In this document: positions 17,564 to 26,873 of the stretch, piece after piece
How positions within the stretch are numbered: position 1 is the stretch's first letter
Layout: the number at the start of each line of letters is the position of its first letter
Assembly (NCBI RefSeq): GCF_000340435.2
Contig: NZ_CP011883.2
Location: forward strand, 310,001 to 374,000
Source: Mycobacterium haemophilum DSM 44634
GTDB taxonomy: Bacteria; Actinomycetota; Actinomycetes; Mycobacteriales; Mycobacteriaceae
Direction of reading: 5' to 3'
Length of the DNA: 64,000 bases
Notes under the pieces: model-generated
What the model was told of the DNA's origin: nothing
What the model saw: the letters and a program-made list of their open reading frames with translations, nothing else
The model's database searches: none
Position numbers and translations under genes: made by a program

Positions 17564-18919
17564 GTGGCCCCTGCAAGTTCTGCGGCAACAAACAAGACCA
17601 CTCAGAGGACCGCGCCCGCTAAGCAAAGGGTCGCCGTGTTGGGTGGCAATCGCATCCCGTTCGCGAGATCAGATGGCGCCTACGCCGAGGCGTCCAACCA
17701 GGACATGTTCACCGCGGCTCTGGGTGGCCTGGTGGACCGATTCGGGCTTGCCGGCCAGCGATTGGGCATGGTGATCGGCGGGGCCGTGCTCAAACACAGC
17801 CGCGACTTCAACCTGATGCGCGAATGCGTGCTGGGGTCGCAGCTGTCGCCATACACGCCTGCGTTCGACCTGCAGCAGGCCTGCGGAACCGGTCTTCAGG
17901 CGGCGATCGCCGCAGCCGATGGCATCGCCGCCGGCCGCTATGAGGTGGCCGCTGCCGGCGGGGTGGACACCACTTCGGACGCACCGATCGGACTGGGTGA
18001 CAACCTGCGCCGCAACCTGCTGAAGTTGCGCCGATCCAAATCCAATGTGCAACGGCTGAAGCTGGTGGGCACGCTGCCTGCCAGCATCGGGGTCGAGATC
18101 CCCGCCAACAGCGAGCCCCGCACTGGGCTGTCGATGGGAGAACACGCCGCCATCACCGCCAAGGAAATGGGGATCAAGCGGGTCGACCAAGACGAGCTGG
18201 CTGCCGCTAGCCATCGCAATATGGCCGACGCCTACGACCGGGGCTTCTTCGACGACCTGGTCACGCCGTTTCTGGGGCTCTACCGCGATGACAATCTGCG
18301 GCCCAACTCTCAGGTGGAGAAGTTGGCCACATTGCGCCCGGTTTTTGGAGTCAAGGCTGGTGACGCGACGATGACGGCGGGCAATTCCACTCCGCTGACC
18401 GACGGCGCCTCGGTTGCGTTGCTCGCCACCGAGCAATGGGCTGCCGCACGTTCATTGACCCCGCTTGCCTACCTGGTAGATGCCGAGACCGCCTCGGTTG
18501 ACTATGTCAACGGAAATGACGGCTTGCTGATGGCGCCGACTTACGCGGTGCCGCGGCTGTTGGCCCGCAACGGGCTGAGCTTGCAGGATTTCGACTGCTA
18601 CGAAATCCACGAGGCGTTTGCTTCGGTGGTGCTGGCGCATCTGCAGGCGTGGGAGTCCGAGGAGTACTGCAAGGGGCGGCTGGGCCTCGATGCCGCGCTT
18701 GGGTCGATCGATCGGTCCAAACTCAATGTCAACGGTTCGTCATTGGCTGCCGGCCACCCCTTCGCGGCTACCGGTGGGCGTATCCTCGCGCAGACAGCCA
18801 AGCAACTTGCCGAGCAGAAGGCGGGACAGAAGGGCAGCGCGGCGGGCAAGCCCGTCCGGGCTTTGATTTCGATCTGTGCTGCCGGCGGCCAGGGTGTGGC
18901 CGCGATTCTGGAGGCCTAG
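17564..18919 (+). CDS. fadA2: FadA2, acetyl-CoA acyltransferase (thiolase)
   Basis: Thiolase for the last step of beta-oxidation. The 451-residue protein has the nucleophilic Cys in QQACGTGLQAA (about residue 107). The C-terminal signature NVNGSSLAAGHPFAATGGR carries the conserved His, and ICAAGGQGVAAILE carries the second active-site Cys region. DCYEIHEAFA provides the other catalytic His. The start is the GTG at 17564 (VAPASSAATNK). It is slightly longer than the H37Rv protein because of a variable N-terminal tail and an extra stretch near AEQKAGQKGSAAGK. Confidence 0.96.
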   Translation: MAPASSAATNKTTQRTAPAKQRVAVLGGNRIPFARSDGAYAEASNQDMFTAALGGLVDRFGLAGQRLGMVIGGAVLKHSRDFNLMRECVLGSQLSPYTPAFDLQQACGTGLQAAIAAADGIAAGRYEVAAAGGVDTTSDAPIGLGDNLRRNLLKLRRSKSNVQRLKLVGTLPASIGVEIPANSEPRTGLSMGEHAAITAKEMGIKRVDQDELAAASHRNMADAYDRGFFDDLVTPFLGLYRDDNLRPNSQVEKLATLRPVFGVKAGDATMTAGNSTPLTDGASVALLATEQWAAARSLTPLAYLVDAETASVDYVNGNDGLLMAPTYAVPRLLARNGLSLQDFDCYEIHEAFASVVLAHLQAWESEEYCKGRLGLDAALGSIDRSKLNVNGSSLAAGHPFAATGGRILAQTAKQLAEQKAGQKGSAAGKPVRALISICAAGGQGVAAILEA

Positions 18920-19124
18920 CGGCGATCGCGAGCGCGGCAACCCCGAAGCGAGACGGCGGCTGGTCGACAGAAATTTGTGCGGCGCGGTTAGTGATTCCGC
19001 TAGACGGGTATCCGGTGGTTCGGATGACCCCGTGTTGTGGTCTGAACCCCCGACCCCGACAGCAATGCGGGGCATCCTTGGGTCGATCGCCGGTCAGTGG
19101 ACGCAAGACGGGCGTACGAAAAGG

Positions 19125-19159
19125 GGCCGCCGTTGGAGTGAGGGGATCCGGCGGCGGCC
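19125..19159. terminator. Hairpin between convergent fadA2 and fadE5
   Basis: GGCCGCCG (19125-19132) pairs with CGGCGGCC (19152-19159) across a 19-base loop. AAAA precedes it and TT follows, and it lies 10 bp from the fadE5 stop. This looks like a terminator that could serve both convergent genes. Confidence 0.5.
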
Positions 19160-19169
19160 TTGCCGTTGG

Positions 19170-21005
19170 CTAGAAGGCGGCTTCGTCAAGCTCCATGATG
19201 TCGTTGTCCAGCGCTTCGAGCACCTCGCGAGTGCTGGTCAACAGCGGTAAAAAGTTCTTCGCGAAGAACGACGACACCACGACCTTGCCCTCGTAGAAGG
19301 ACCGCTCAGCGCCGGTGGCGCCGGCGTCGAGCGCGGCCACGGCAACCGCGGCCTGGCGCTGCAGCAACCAGCCGATGATCAGGTCACCGACGCTCATCAG
19401 GAAGCGCACCGACCCTAGACCCACCTTGTACAAGCTGGTGACGTCCTGCTGCGCCGCCATCAGATAGCCGGTTAGCGTGGCTGCCATCCCCTGGACGTCG
19501 GCGAGGGCCTTGGCCAGCAGCTCGCGCTCGCTTTTCAGCCGGCCGTTACCGGTCTCGCTGTCGACGAACTGCTGGATCTGGCCCGACACGTAGGCCAGCG
19601 CCACACCCTTGTCGCGGACGATCTTGCGGAAGAAGAAGTCCTGCGCCTGGATGGCGGTGGTGCCTTCGTACAGCGAGTCGATCTTCGCGTCGCGGATGTA
19701 CTGCTCAATCGGGTAGTCCTGCAGGAAGCCGGACCCGCCGAGGGTCTGCAGGCTCTCGGTGAGCTTCGCGTAAGCCTGCTCGGAGCCCACGCCTTTGACT
19801 ACCGGCAGCATCAGGTCGTTGATCTTGACCGCCAGCTTGGCGTCCACGCCGTGCACCGCCTCGGCGACCGCCGCGTCCTGGAACGTGGCGGTGTAGAGGT
19901 ACAGCGCTCGCAGACCCTCGGCGTAGGCCTTCTGGGTCATCAGCGACCGGCGCACGTCAGGGTGATGCGTGATGGTCACCCGCGGCGCGGTCTTGTCGGT
20001 CATCTGGGTCAGGTCGGCGCCCTGCACGCGGGACTTCGCGTATTCCAGCGCGTTCAGGTAGCCGGTCGACAGGGTGGCGATCGCCTTGGTGCCGACCATC
20101 ATGCGCGCCTGCTCGATGACCTCAAACATCTGTGCGATGCCATCGTGTACCTCGCCGACCAGCCAGCCTTTAGCGGGCACGCCGTGCTGGCCCAGGGACA
20201 GCTCACAGGTGGCCGAGACCTTCAGGCCCATCTTGTGCTCGACGTTGGTGACGAACACGCCGTTACGCTCGCCGAGCTCGCCGGTCTCGAAGTCGAACAG
20301 GAACTTGGGCACGAAGAACAGTGACAGGCCCTTGGTGCCGGGTCCAGCGCCCTCGGGGCGGGCCAGCACAAGGTGGAAGATGTTCTCGAATAGGTCGTCG
20401 GAGTCACCCGAGGTGATGAACCGCTTGACCCCATCAATGTGCCAGGAACCGTCCTCCTGCTGAACGGCCTTGGTCCGGCCGGCGCCCACATCGGAGCCGG
20501 CATCCGGCTCGGTGAGCACCATGGTCGAACCCCAGTTGCGCTCGGCGGCCAACACCGCCCACTTCTTCTGCTCCTCGGTACCGAGGTGGTAGAGGATGTT
20601 GGCGAAGCCGGCGCCACCGGCATACATCCACACCGCTGGGTTAGCGCCCAGGAGATGCTCGTGCAGCGCCCATACCAGGGCTTTGGGCATCGGCATGCCA
20701 CCGAGCGCTTCGTCGATGCCAGCCTTGTTCCAACCGGCCTCAGCCACCGCCCTGCAGGACTTCTTGAACGACTCCGGCAGGGTGACCGAGTGAGTTTCGG
20801 GGTGGAATACCGGCGGGTTGCGGTCACCATCGGCGAACGACGCGGCGACGGGTCCCTCGGCTAGACGGCTGACCTCGGTCAGCATTTCGTGGGCGGTGTC
20901 GGTGTCCAGATCGCTGAACTGGCCTGCACCGAAAGCCTTGTCAACGCCCAGCACCTCAAAGAGGTTAAAAACCTGGTCGCGGACGTTGCTTTTGTAGTGG
21001 CTCAC
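19170..21005 (-). CDS. fadE5: FadE5, acyl-CoA dehydrogenase
   Basis: FAD-dependent acyl-CoA dehydrogenase with broad chain-length use in M. tuberculosis. With the GTG start at 21005 (VSHYKSNVRDQVFNLFEVLG) it is 611 residues, the H37Rv length. Recognisable blocks are MYAGGAGFANILYHLG, MVLTEPDAGSDVGAGRTKA (FAD/substrate region), QTLGGSGFLQDYPIEQYIRD, then SLYEGTTAIQAQDFFFRKI, which carries the Glu region of this long subfamily. It is convergent with fadA2 and probably works with FadA2/FabG4/HtdX. Confidence 0.96.
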   Translation of the reverse strand: MSHYKSNVRDQVFNLFEVLGVDKAFGAGQFSDLDTDTAHEMLTEVSRLAEGPVAASFADGDRNPPVFHPETHSVTLPESFKKSCRAVAEAGWNKAGIDEALGGMPMPKALVWALHEHLLGANPAVWMYAGGAGFANILYHLGTEEQKKWAVLAAERNWGSTMVLTEPDAGSDVGAGRTKAVQQEDGSWHIDGVKRFITSGDSDDLFENIFHLVLARPEGAGPGTKGLSLFFVPKFLFDFETGELGERNGVFVTNVEHKMGLKVSATCELSLGQHGVPAKGWLVGEVHDGIAQMFEVIEQARMMVGTKAIATLSTGYLNALEYAKSRVQGADLTQMTDKTAPRVTITHHPDVRRSLMTQKAYAEGLRALYLYTATFQDAAVAEAVHGVDAKLAVKINDLMLPVVKGVGSEQAYAKLTESLQTLGGSGFLQDYPIEQYIRDAKIDSLYEGTTAIQAQDFFFRKIVRDKGVALAYVSGQIQQFVDSETGNGRLKSERELLAKALADVQGMAATLTGYLMAAQQDVTSLYKVGLGSVRFLMSVGDLIIGWLLQRQAAVAVAALDAGATGAERSFYEGKVVVSSFFAKNFLPLLTSTREVLEALDNDIMELDEAAF

Positions 21006-21073
21006 TACGGTCCTCCTCGTCGAGAAAACCACCAAGAGGTTGGGTACTTCGGATTAAGTTACCCACCAGTAAC

Positions 21074-21092
21074 ACCGATAAAATATATCGGT
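21074..21092. promoter_or_regulatory. Inverted repeat upstream of fadE5
   Basis: ACCGATA and TATCGGT form a perfect 7-bp inverted repeat around AAATA, 69 bp before the fadE5 start, in an AT-rich patch. A TetR-type operator for fadE5 is plausible. It could also act on the divergent oxygenase gene. Confidence 0.5.
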
Positions 21093-21198
21093 TAAATAGT
21101 TCAACGCAAGTCGGTGTGAGCGACATTGCACCGGTCAACCCACCAACTGGTTGGCTAGGACCGTTCTGTGGCACTGGCAGCGCCTGTCAGCTGCGACG

Positions 21199-22245
21199 AT
21201 GATGTACACAATGATCAGTGTGCGCAACATCACGGCACTGCCGGTGGTGGATTTGCGGGCCAACTCCGGCCCGTTGCGCATCAGCCTCCGCGAGGCGGCC
21301 CACGGGGTGGGCTTCTGCTACCTGACCGGCCATCATGTGCCCGACGTGCTGGTGGGCAGCGTGCTCGAGGTGGCGCACCGGCTTTTCGAACTGCCGCAAG
21401 CCGACAAAGATGCTATTGCGATGGTGCGCAGTCCACATTTCCGCGGCTACACGCGGCTGGGTGGCGAGCTGACTGGTGGCGAGGTGGACTGGCGCGAGCA
21501 GATCGATATCGGGCCGGAGCTTCCGCCGATCGGTGGGCTCGGCAAGCCGGACTACCTATGGCTGCAGGGCCCCAATCAATGGCCGGCTGCGTTGCCCGAG
21601 TTGCCCGGGATCATCGGTGAATGGGACACCGCGCTGTCCGGTGTGGCCCGTACATTGCTGGGACATTGGGCGGCATCGCTGGGCAGCCCACCTGACATGT
21701 TCGACCCAGCCTTCGCTGGAACACCCGCCACGCTCATCAAGATGATCCGGTATCCCGCACGCGCGGCCACCGCCCAGGGTGTGGGTGCGCACCGGGATGC
21801 TGGCGTGCTCACCCTGCTTCTGGCCGAGCCTGGTAGCCAAGGCCTGCAAGTGCGTCGCTACTGCGGCCATGGTGGGGATCGCGCCGAGAACAGCGACTGG
21901 ATCGACGTTGAGCCACTGGATGGGGCGTTCGTCGTCAACATAGGCGAGCTGCTCGAGGTGGCGACGGGCGGCTACTTTCGTGCCACGGAGCACCGGGTGA
22001 ATCTGTATGGCCCGGCGGCCGACCGGATTTCGGTGCCGTACTTTTTCAATCCTCGATTGGACGCGCAGATCCCGATGCTGTCGCTGCCTGAAGAACTCGG
22101 GGCACTCGTGGACGAAAGAGATGATCCGTCAGACCCGATTTTCTCGGTCTACGGGCGCAACGCTTGGAAGAGCAGATTGCGGGCCCACCCGGATGTGGCC
22201 GCCGCGCACGGGTATTCGCCGGGTATGGTCGAATGCGAGAAATGA
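21199..22245 (+). CDS. 2-oxoglutarate/Fe(II)-dependent oxygenase, IPNS-like
   Basis: Isopenicillin-N-synthase-like non-haem iron oxygenase. It has the N-terminal DIOX_N-type region (PVVDLRANSG, GVGFCYLTGHHVPD, FFELPQ-type FELPQADKDAI). The core has the iron ligands in GAHRDAGVLTLLL (HxD), a distal His in ATEHRVN and the 2-oxoglutarate Arg/Ser pair in RISVPYFFNP. The start is uncertain: ATGs at 21199, 21202 and 21211 all lack a clear ribosome site, and MISVRNITALPVVDL at 21211 is the conserved beginning. Its stop overlaps the flavin reductase start (ATGA). H37Rv has no gene here, so this is a lineage-specific neighbour. The substrate is unknown. Confidence 0.85.
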   Translation: MMYTMISVRNITALPVVDLRANSGPLRISLREAAHGVGFCYLTGHHVPDVLVGSVLEVAHRLFELPQADKDAIAMVRSPHFRGYTRLGGELTGGEVDWREQIDIGPELPPIGGLGKPDYLWLQGPNQWPAALPELPGIIGEWDTALSGVARTLLGHWAASLGSPPDMFDPAFAGTPATLIKMIRYPARAATAQGVGAHRDAGVLTLLLAEPGSQGLQVRRYCGHGGDRAENSDWIDVEPLDGAFVVNIGELLEVATGGYFRATEHRVNLYGPAADRISVPYFFNPRLDAQIPMLSLPEELGALVDERDDPSDPIFSVYGRNAWKSRLRAHPDVAAAHGYSPGMVECEK

Positions 22246-22721
22246 ACAACCTGACACCGTCCTCACTTCGTGAGGCCTTCGGCCACTTCCCGTCCGGGGT
22301 GGTGGCTATCGCGGCTGAGGTCGACGGGGTTCGGGAAGGCCTGGCGGCCAGCACCTTTGTTCCTGTGTCTTTAGAGCCGCCGCTGGTGTCCTTTTGCGTG
22401 CAGAACATTTCGACAACATGGCCCAAGCTCAAAGGCGTACCGATGCTGGGCATCAGTGTGTTGGGCGAGGCTCACGACGAGGCGGCGCGCACGCTGGCCG
22501 CCAAGACCGGGGACAGGTTCGCCGGTTTGGAGACGGTGTCCAACGACGCCGGTGCGGTCTTCATCAAGGGCACCAGCCTATGGCTAGAGAGTGCGATCGA
22601 GCAGCTGATTCCGGCTGGCGACCACACCATTGTGGTGCTGCGGGTCAACCAGGTCACCGTGGATCCCGACGTGGCGCCCATTGTGTTCCACCGCAGCATG
22701 TTCCGTCGGCTCGGCGTCTGA
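22242..22721 (+). CDS. Flavin reductase-like oxidoreductase (Rv0245 orthologue)
   Basis: A 159-residue flavin reductase-like FMN-binding split-barrel protein. LREAFGHFPSGVVAIAAEVDG, GLAASTFVPVSLEPPLVSFCVQ and GISVLGEAHDEAARTLA are typical of the HpaC/NTAB reductase family that supplies reduced FMN to partner monooxygenases. The ATG at 22242 overlaps the stop of the upstream oxygenase by ATGA, which sets the start and implies translational coupling. Non-haem 2-oxoglutarate oxygenases do not normally need FMNH2, so the pairing is curious. Confidence 0.9.
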   Translation: MNNLTPSSLREAFGHFPSGVVAIAAEVDGVREGLAASTFVPVSLEPPLVSFCVQNISTTWPKLKGVPMLGISVLGEAHDEAARTLAAKTGDRFAGLETVSNDAGAVFIKGTSLWLESAIEQLIPAGDHTIVVLRVNQVTVDPDVAPIVFHRSMFRRLGV

Positions 22722-22741
22722 AGTCGGTTCCCTGCCGGCGC

Positions 22742-23488
22742 CTACCGGCGGAACAACTTGCTACCCAGCCACACCACAGGATCGTACTTGCGGTCGGCGA
22801 CCCGCTCTTTCATCGGGATCAATGCGTTATCGGTGATCTTGATGTTTTCTGGGCAGACCTCGGTGCAGCACTTGGTGATGTTGCAGTAACCCAGGCCGTG
22901 CTCTTCCTGCGCCTGTTGACGTCGGTCTCGCGTGTCCAGCGGATGCATCTCCAGCTCGGCGATCCGCATCAAGAACCGCGGCCCGGCGAACGCCTGCTTG
23001 TTTTCCTCGTGATCGCGTACCACGTGGCAGACGTTTTGGCACAGGAAGCATTCGATGCACTTGCGGAACTCCTGCGAGCGTTGGACGTCAACTTGCGCCA
23101 TTCGGTATTCACCGGGCTGCAGTTCCTTCGGTGGCGCGAACGACGGGATCTCTCGCGCTTTCTGGTAATTGAACGACACGTCGGTGACCAGATCGCGAAT
23201 CACCGGGAATGTTCGCATTGGGGTGACGGTGATGACGTCGTGTTCGCCGAATATCGACATCCGAGTCATACACATCAGCCCTGGTCTGCCGTTGATCTCC
23301 GCCGAGCAGGATCCGCACTTGCCGGCCTTGCAGTTCCAGCGCACCGCGAGGTCGGGCGCCTGCGTCTGTTGCAGCCGGAGAATGATGTCAAGCACTACCT
23401 CGCCCTCGTTGACCTCGACGGTGAAGTCGCGGAGTGCGCCACCGAGTTCGTCGCCGCGCCACACCCGCATCCTCGCGTTATAGGTCAT
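22742..23488 (-). CDS. sdhB1: Succinate dehydrogenase 1 iron-sulphur subunit
   Basis: Iron-sulphur subunit of the Sdh1-type complex (Rv0247c), linking succinate oxidation to the quinone pool. 248 residues, as in H37Rv. The [2Fe-2S] loop is CKAGKCGSC (near residue 54). The ferredoxin-like clusters are CIECFLCQNVC and CCTEVCPENI. Its ATG directly follows the SdhA stop codon with no gap, so the two are coupled. Confidence 0.95.
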   Translation of the reverse strand: MTYNARMRVWRGDELGGALRDFTVEVNEGEVVLDIILRLQQTQAPDLAVRWNCKAGKCGSCSAEINGRPGLMCMTRMSIFGEHDVITVTPMRTFPVIRDLVTDVSFNYQKAREIPSFAPPKELQPGEYRMAQVDVQRSQEFRKCIECFLCQNVCHVVRDHEENKQAFAGPRFLMRIAELEMHPLDTRDRRQQAQEEHGLGYCNITKCCTEVCPENIKITDNALIPMKERVADRKYDPVVWLGSKLFRR

Positions 23489-25414
23489 TTAGCCGCTCCA
23501 TCCTGGGTGCTCGGTCAGCTCTTCATCGGTGTAGTACTTTGCCAACTCCGAGATCTCGAAGAGCTCCAGCAAGTCGGGCCGCATGGGTACCTGAGGTTCG
23601 CGGGTGATGCTGACGTGCGAACCGTCGGCCCCGCCGTTGATGTTTTGAGTTGCCCGGCATACCAGCAAGGTCTTGCGCCAAGCGGGGTCCATGCCGGGGT
23701 GGTCGTCGCGGGTGTGGCCGCCGCGGCTTTCGGTGCGTTCCAGCGCGGCCTTCGCCACGCACTCGCTGACCAGCAGCATGTTGCGCAAATCGATGGCCAG
23801 ATTCCAGCCCGGGTTGTATTGGCGATGTCCTTCCACAAGCACGTTCTGGTAACGAGTCCACAGCTCAGTCAACAAGGTCAGCGCCCGTGATATCTCCTCC
23901 TGGTTACGGATGATGCCGACCAAGTCGTTCATCAAATACTGCAAGTCCATGTGCAGCGCGTACGGATTTTCCGGTGCCGAGCCGTCTTTCGGTCCCTCGA
24001 AGGGTTTTAGCGCCTGCTTGGCCGCAGTGTCGACAGCCTCAGGTGAGACGGTCGGACGGCTGCTCAGCGACCGCACGTAATCGGCGGCTCCCAGGCCGGC
24101 CCGTCGCCCGAAGACCAGCAGATCTGACAGCGAATTGCCGCCCAGACGGTTGGAGCCGTGCATGCCGCCGGAACATTCGCCAGCGGCGAACAGCCCGGGG
24201 ACCGTCGCCGCACCGGTATCCGCGTCGACTTCGATACCGCCCATGACGTAGTGACAGGTGGGCCCGACTTCCATTGGCTGCGTGGTGATGTCGACCTCGG
24301 CGAGCTCCATGAACTGGTGATACATCGACGGCAACCGGCGCTTGATGTCCGCAGGCGTCAAACGGGACGCGATGTCGAGGTAAACCCCGCCGTGCGGCGT
24401 GCCCCGGCCGGCTTTGACCTCGGAGTTGATCGCGCGGGCAACCTCATCGCGTGGCAGCAGGTCCGGGGTGCGACGGGCGGAGTCGTTGTCCTTGAGCCAT
24501 TGGTCGGCCTCGGTTTCGGTCTCGGCGTATTGGCCTTTGAACACCGACGGGATGTAGTCGAACATGAACCGCTTGCCGTCTGAGTTCTTCAGGACTCCGC
24601 CGTCGCCGCGAACACCTTCGGTGACCAGGATTCCCTTCACGCTGGGGGGCCACACCATGCCCGTCGGGTGAAACTGGACGAACTCCATGTTGATTAGCGA
24701 TGCACCGGCTCGCAGCGCCAAGGCGTGCCCGTCACCGGTGTACTCCCAGGAATTCGAGGTCACCTTGAATGACTTGCCGATGCCACCGGTGGCCAGCACC
24801 ATCGCGGGCGCCTCGAACACGACGAACCGACCGCTTTCGCGCCAGTAGCCGAACGCGCCGGCGATCCGCTCCTGGTCTTTAATCAGCTCGGTGATCGTGC
24901 ATTCGGCGAACACTTTGATCCGGGCCTCGTAGTCGCCGAGTTCGGCGTAATCCTCCTGCTGCAGCGAGACGATCTTCTGCTGCATGGTGCGGATCAACTC
25001 CAGGCCGGTGCGGTCGCCGACGTGCGCCAGCCGCGGGTAGGTATGCCCGCCAAAGTTGCGTTGACTGATCCGGCCATCTTTGGTGCGGTCGAACAACGCG
25101 CCGTAGGTCTCTAGTTCCCAAACGCGGTCCGGCGCCTCCTTGGCGTGCAATTCGGCCATCCGCCAATTGTTGAGAAACTTCCCGCCGCGCATCGTGTCGC
25201 CGAAGTGGGTCTGCCAGTTGTCCTTCGGATTGGTATTGCCCATGGCGGCCGCGCAACCGCCCTCGGCCATGACCGTGTGGGCCTTGCCGAACAGGGATTT
25301 ACACACCACCGCGACCCGCATGCCCCGTTCCCGCGCCTCGATGACCGCACGTAGTCCGGCGCCGCCGGCACCGATCACCACTACGTCGTAGGAGTGGTGT
25401 TCGACCTCAACCAT
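23489..25414 (-). CDS. sdhA1: Succinate dehydrogenase 1 flavoprotein subunit
   Basis: Flavoprotein subunit (Rv0248c type) that oxidises succinate to fumarate. The ATG at 25414 (MVEVEHHSYDVVVIGAGGAG) gives 641 residues, close to the 646 of H37Rv; the longer frame to 25468 enters the membrane-subunit gene. It carries the FAD dinucleotide fold, the FAD-attachment region AEGGCAAAMGN, active-site VQFHPTGM and HGSNRLGGNSLSDLLVFGRRAG. It sits between the iron-sulphur and membrane subunits in one minus-strand operon. Confidence 0.95.
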   Translation of the reverse strand: MVEVEHHSYDVVVIGAGGAGLRAVIEARERGMRVAVVCKSLFGKAHTVMAEGGCAAAMGNTNPKDNWQTHFGDTMRGGKFLNNWRMAELHAKEAPDRVWELETYGALFDRTKDGRISQRNFGGHTYPRLAHVGDRTGLELIRTMQQKIVSLQQEDYAELGDYEARIKVFAECTITELIKDQERIAGAFGYWRESGRFVVFEAPAMVLATGGIGKSFKVTSNSWEYTGDGHALALRAGASLINMEFVQFHPTGMVWPPSVKGILVTEGVRGDGGVLKNSDGKRFMFDYIPSVFKGQYAETETEADQWLKDNDSARRTPDLLPRDEVARAINSEVKAGRGTPHGGVYLDIASRLTPADIKRRLPSMYHQFMELAEVDITTQPMEVGPTCHYVMGGIEVDADTGAATVPGLFAAGECSGGMHGSNRLGGNSLSDLLVFGRRAGLGAADYVRSLSSRPTVSPEAVDTAAKQALKPFEGPKDGSAPENPYALHMDLQYLMNDLVGIIRNQEEISRALTLLTELWTRYQNVLVEGHRQYNPGWNLAIDLRNMLLVSECVAKAALERTESRGGHTRDDHPGMDPAWRKTLLVCRATQNINGGADGSHVSITREPQVPMRPDLLELFEISELAKYYTDEELTEHPGWSG

Positions 25415-25457
25415 AAAACCTCGCTCAGCCCTTTGCTGGTATTTCTGTAATGGCTTC

Positions 25458-26279
25458 TCAGCCAACAAATCTGATGTCTGTGATGGCGCCGCTGGCCACT
25501 AGCATGATGTAGAAGTCGGTCAGCGCCAGCGTGCCCAATGTGATCCATGCGAATTGCATGTGCCGGGTGTTCAACTTGCTGACCTGCGTCCAGATCCAGT
25601 ACCGCACTGGGTGTTTGGAGAAATGCTTGAGCCGACCGCCAGTGGCGTGCCGGCACGAATGGCACGAAATGGTGTAGCACCACAGCAAAAGCACATTGAC
25701 CACCAAAATGACGTTGCCCATGCCGAAGCCGAAGCCGGAGGGCGAGTGGAACGCCACAATCGCGTCGTATGTATTGATCACTGAGACCACTAGCGCCACG
25801 TAGAAGAAATAGCGGTGGCTGTTCTGGATGATCAGTGGAAGCCGGGTTTCGCCGGTGTAGTGGGCGCGCGGTTCGGGCACTGCGCAGCTGGTCGGCGACT
25901 GCCACACCGACCGGTAGTAGGCCTTGCGGTAGTAGTAGCAGGTAAGTCGAAACGCAAGCAGGAACGGTAATGCCAGCATTCCCAACGGAATCCACCATGG
26001 GAAATGACCCAACCAGACGCCGAGATGGCTGGTGCCGGGCTCGCAGGACGCGCTGATGCACGGTGAATAGAACGGCGTCAGATAGTGGTATTCAGCTACC
26101 CAATAGTTGCTACCCCAGAACGCTCGGATGGTGGCATAAAGAATGAACGCTGAAAAACCGATGTTGGTTATCAGCGGCGGCAACCACCATCGGTCAGTGC
26201 GGAGCGTTCGTTGTGGTATTTGGGCCCGGGCAGCTGAGAAAACGCCGGTAGCAGGACGGTTCGCCGTGGGTGCGCTCAT
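25458..26279 (-). CDS. sdhC1: Succinate dehydrogenase 1 membrane subunit (Rv0249c)
   Basis: Membrane anchor of the Sdh1 complex, 273 residues, the same length as in H37Rv. It has about five hydrophobic helices (for example WWIPLGMLALPFLLAFRLTC and ILVVNVLLLWCYT) and several conserved His residues suited to haem or quinone binding (CHSCRHATGG, HFSKHPVRYW, NSHRYFFYVAL). It is the first gene of the operon. The promoter should lie in 26280-26357, just after the Rv0250c-type gene. Confidence 0.93.
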   Translation of the reverse strand: MSAPTANRPATGVFSAARAQIPQRTLRTDRWWLPPLITNIGFSAFILYATIRAFWGSNYWVAEYHYLTPFYSPCISASCEPGTSHLGVWLGHFPWWIPLGMLALPFLLAFRLTCYYYRKAYYRSVWQSPTSCAVPEPRAHYTGETRLPLIIQNSHRYFFYVALVVSVINTYDAIVAFHSPSGFGFGMGNVILVVNVLLLWCYTISCHSCRHATGGRLKHFSKHPVRYWIWTQVSKLNTRHMQFAWITLGTLALTDFYIMLVASGAITDIRFVG

Positions 26280-26357
26280 CTACTGGGATCCTCTTCCCGT
26301 GGTACCTGGTCGAAGGGTACACAGAGAGCGCTCCCTGATATTCGGGGGGCTTGGTTG

Positions 26358-26654
26358 TCAGGACCTGCTGTAGCCCCCGACGCCTTCGTCGTCAACATCA
26401 CGCCAGAAGTCGCTGTCGTATTGGGTGTCGGGAATGGCGATCTTCTCACCCGACTGCTGGACGGTGGCGCGCGCCAGATCTAATTCGGAGATGTCGGTAT
26501 CGAGCAATTCGACGTCACTGAGGATTCGATCAGCATCGATGGCGATGCGACGCATCGCGGGGCTGTCGCCGTAGCGCGCCTTCAGCGAGGCTACGGACCG
26601 CCGCATTCTGCCGATGAGGTCGTGAAGTTCGGCGAGTTCAGTAGTGGCGGACAA
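26358..26654 (-). CDS. Conserved hypothetical protein (Rv0250c orthologue)
   Basis: A 98-residue soluble protein with a helical, coiled-coil-prone N-terminus (MSATTELAELHDLIGRMRRSVASLKARYG). A conserved acidic C-terminus follows (IPDTQYDSDFWRDVDDEGVGG). It matches the 97-residue Rv0250c. It lies upstream of the Sdh1 operon on the same strand after 78 bp. No known domain or activity; the conserved linkage is the only functional clue. Confidence 0.85.
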   Translation of the reverse strand: MSATTELAELHDLIGRMRRSVASLKARYGDSPAMRRIAIDADRILSDVELLDTDISELDLARATVQQSGEKIAIPDTQYDSDFWRDVDDEGVGGYSRS

Positions 26655-26873
26655 GCGGATCTCCTCGGCAGACGGTGTTATGGATCACAGTATGCCTCCG
26701 ATACTATCCACAGCGCGGGCCTGATGTGAGCCAGGCCACGTCGCGCGACTGAGGAAGTAGAACCAACGCGAATTTCGTCGGGTCAGACCACGCCCGCTGA
26801 GCGGGCGAGAGCGCTGCTGGAACGGACGCTGGGTTTGCCGTTTTCACCGTGGGTAGTCATCCGGTGGCCGATT

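Noticed and set aside
22394..23890. Plus-strand open frame of 498 codons across the flavin reductase end and sdh genes
   Set aside because: It lies opposite SdhB/SdhA, which have full catalytic motifs; the frame is a high-GC shadow.
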